DNA of 64,000 nucleotides from an uncultured Campylobacter sp. Its GTDB lineage: Bacteria; Campylobacterota; Campylobacteria; Campylobacterales; Campylobacteraceae. Positions within the stretch are counted from its first letter, which is position 1. The number at the start of each line of letters is the position of its first letter. The stretch covers positions 62,001 to 126,000 of the forward strand of contig NZ_CALGPY010000012.1 of NCBI RefSeq assembly GCF_937959485.1, in the 5' to 3' direction. Below the pieces are notes generated by a model. It was not told the DNA's origin and searched no databases. It saw only the letters and a program-made list of their open reading frames with translations. The translations under genes and the position numbers were made by a program. Of this stretch, positions 63,952 to 64,000 are shown piece by piece.

Positions 63952-64000
63952 GCTGCGTCGCGGTCGCTCTGACGGTCGCTTTAAATTTTAAAATTTTAAT

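Overview
The window is chromosomal DNA of a Campylobacter-type epsilonproteobacterium. Three things say so directly. The tmRNA encodes the tag ANNVKFAPAYAKAA, which I recall from Campylobacter. The periplasmic nitrate reductase operon has the epsilonproteobacterial order napAGHBLD. The blocks purH, dnaJ-like, purL and mnmE-jag-yidC-yidD-rnpA-rpmH match a C. jejuni neighbourhood that I know. The DNA is clearly richer in G+C than C. jejuni, which suggests the oral, anaerobic group (C. gracilis, C. rectus or C. showae). That species guess is inference.

Layout. 1-4.06 kb is formate metabolism: fdhD and a selenocysteine-containing formate dehydrogenase read through an in-frame UGA with a SECIS hairpin. 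4.06-10.5 kb is napAGHBLD, divergent from it, with a well-placed FNR/CRP-like site. 10.5-18.2 kb holds ruvB, panB and an AI-2E-type permease among long gene-poor gaps, one of which carries a ribD relic. 18.3-20.2 kb is tmRNA followed by an AT-rich cluster of small putative immunity genes. 20.6-24 kb holds three tRNAs, a lone pilin with a near-perfect promoter, and the agmatine-to-putrescine pair aguA/aguB. 24.6-28.3 kb has an Na+-symporter with an 8-bp tandem repeat upstream, then two adjacent frameshifted membrane genes. 28.4-39.3 kb holds msrAB, purH, three related lipoproteins around a ClpP-like SDH-family protein, a TerB/J-domain protein and purL. 39.4-49.8 kb is a lipooligosaccharide (LOS) assembly operon. 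49.8-54.8 kb is the ribosomal/membrane-insertion housekeeping block. 54.9-59.7 kb is a MacAB-TolC-like export operon. 59.8-64 kb holds an EamA transporter, then glmU, coaBC and uppS.

Genes acting together: formate oxidation and nitrate reduction as anaerobic energy metabolism, the latter through a NapGH quinol route; GT, deacetylase, ligase and acyltransferase genes for LOS; MacA-MacB-OMF for efflux.

The most unusual feature is a pervasive short AT-core motif (GAATTT/AAATTC/AAATTTTA, spaced by GC-rich stretches). It fills the long intergenic gaps and also appears inside otherwise conserved genes as long in-frame, low-complexity Asn/Ser/Ala/Glu-rich inserts: napL, the AI-2E permease, aguB, an ELM1-like gene and mnmE. 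Two LOS glycosyltransferases carry other kinds of insert. No CRISPR array, integrase, IS element or prophage is visible.
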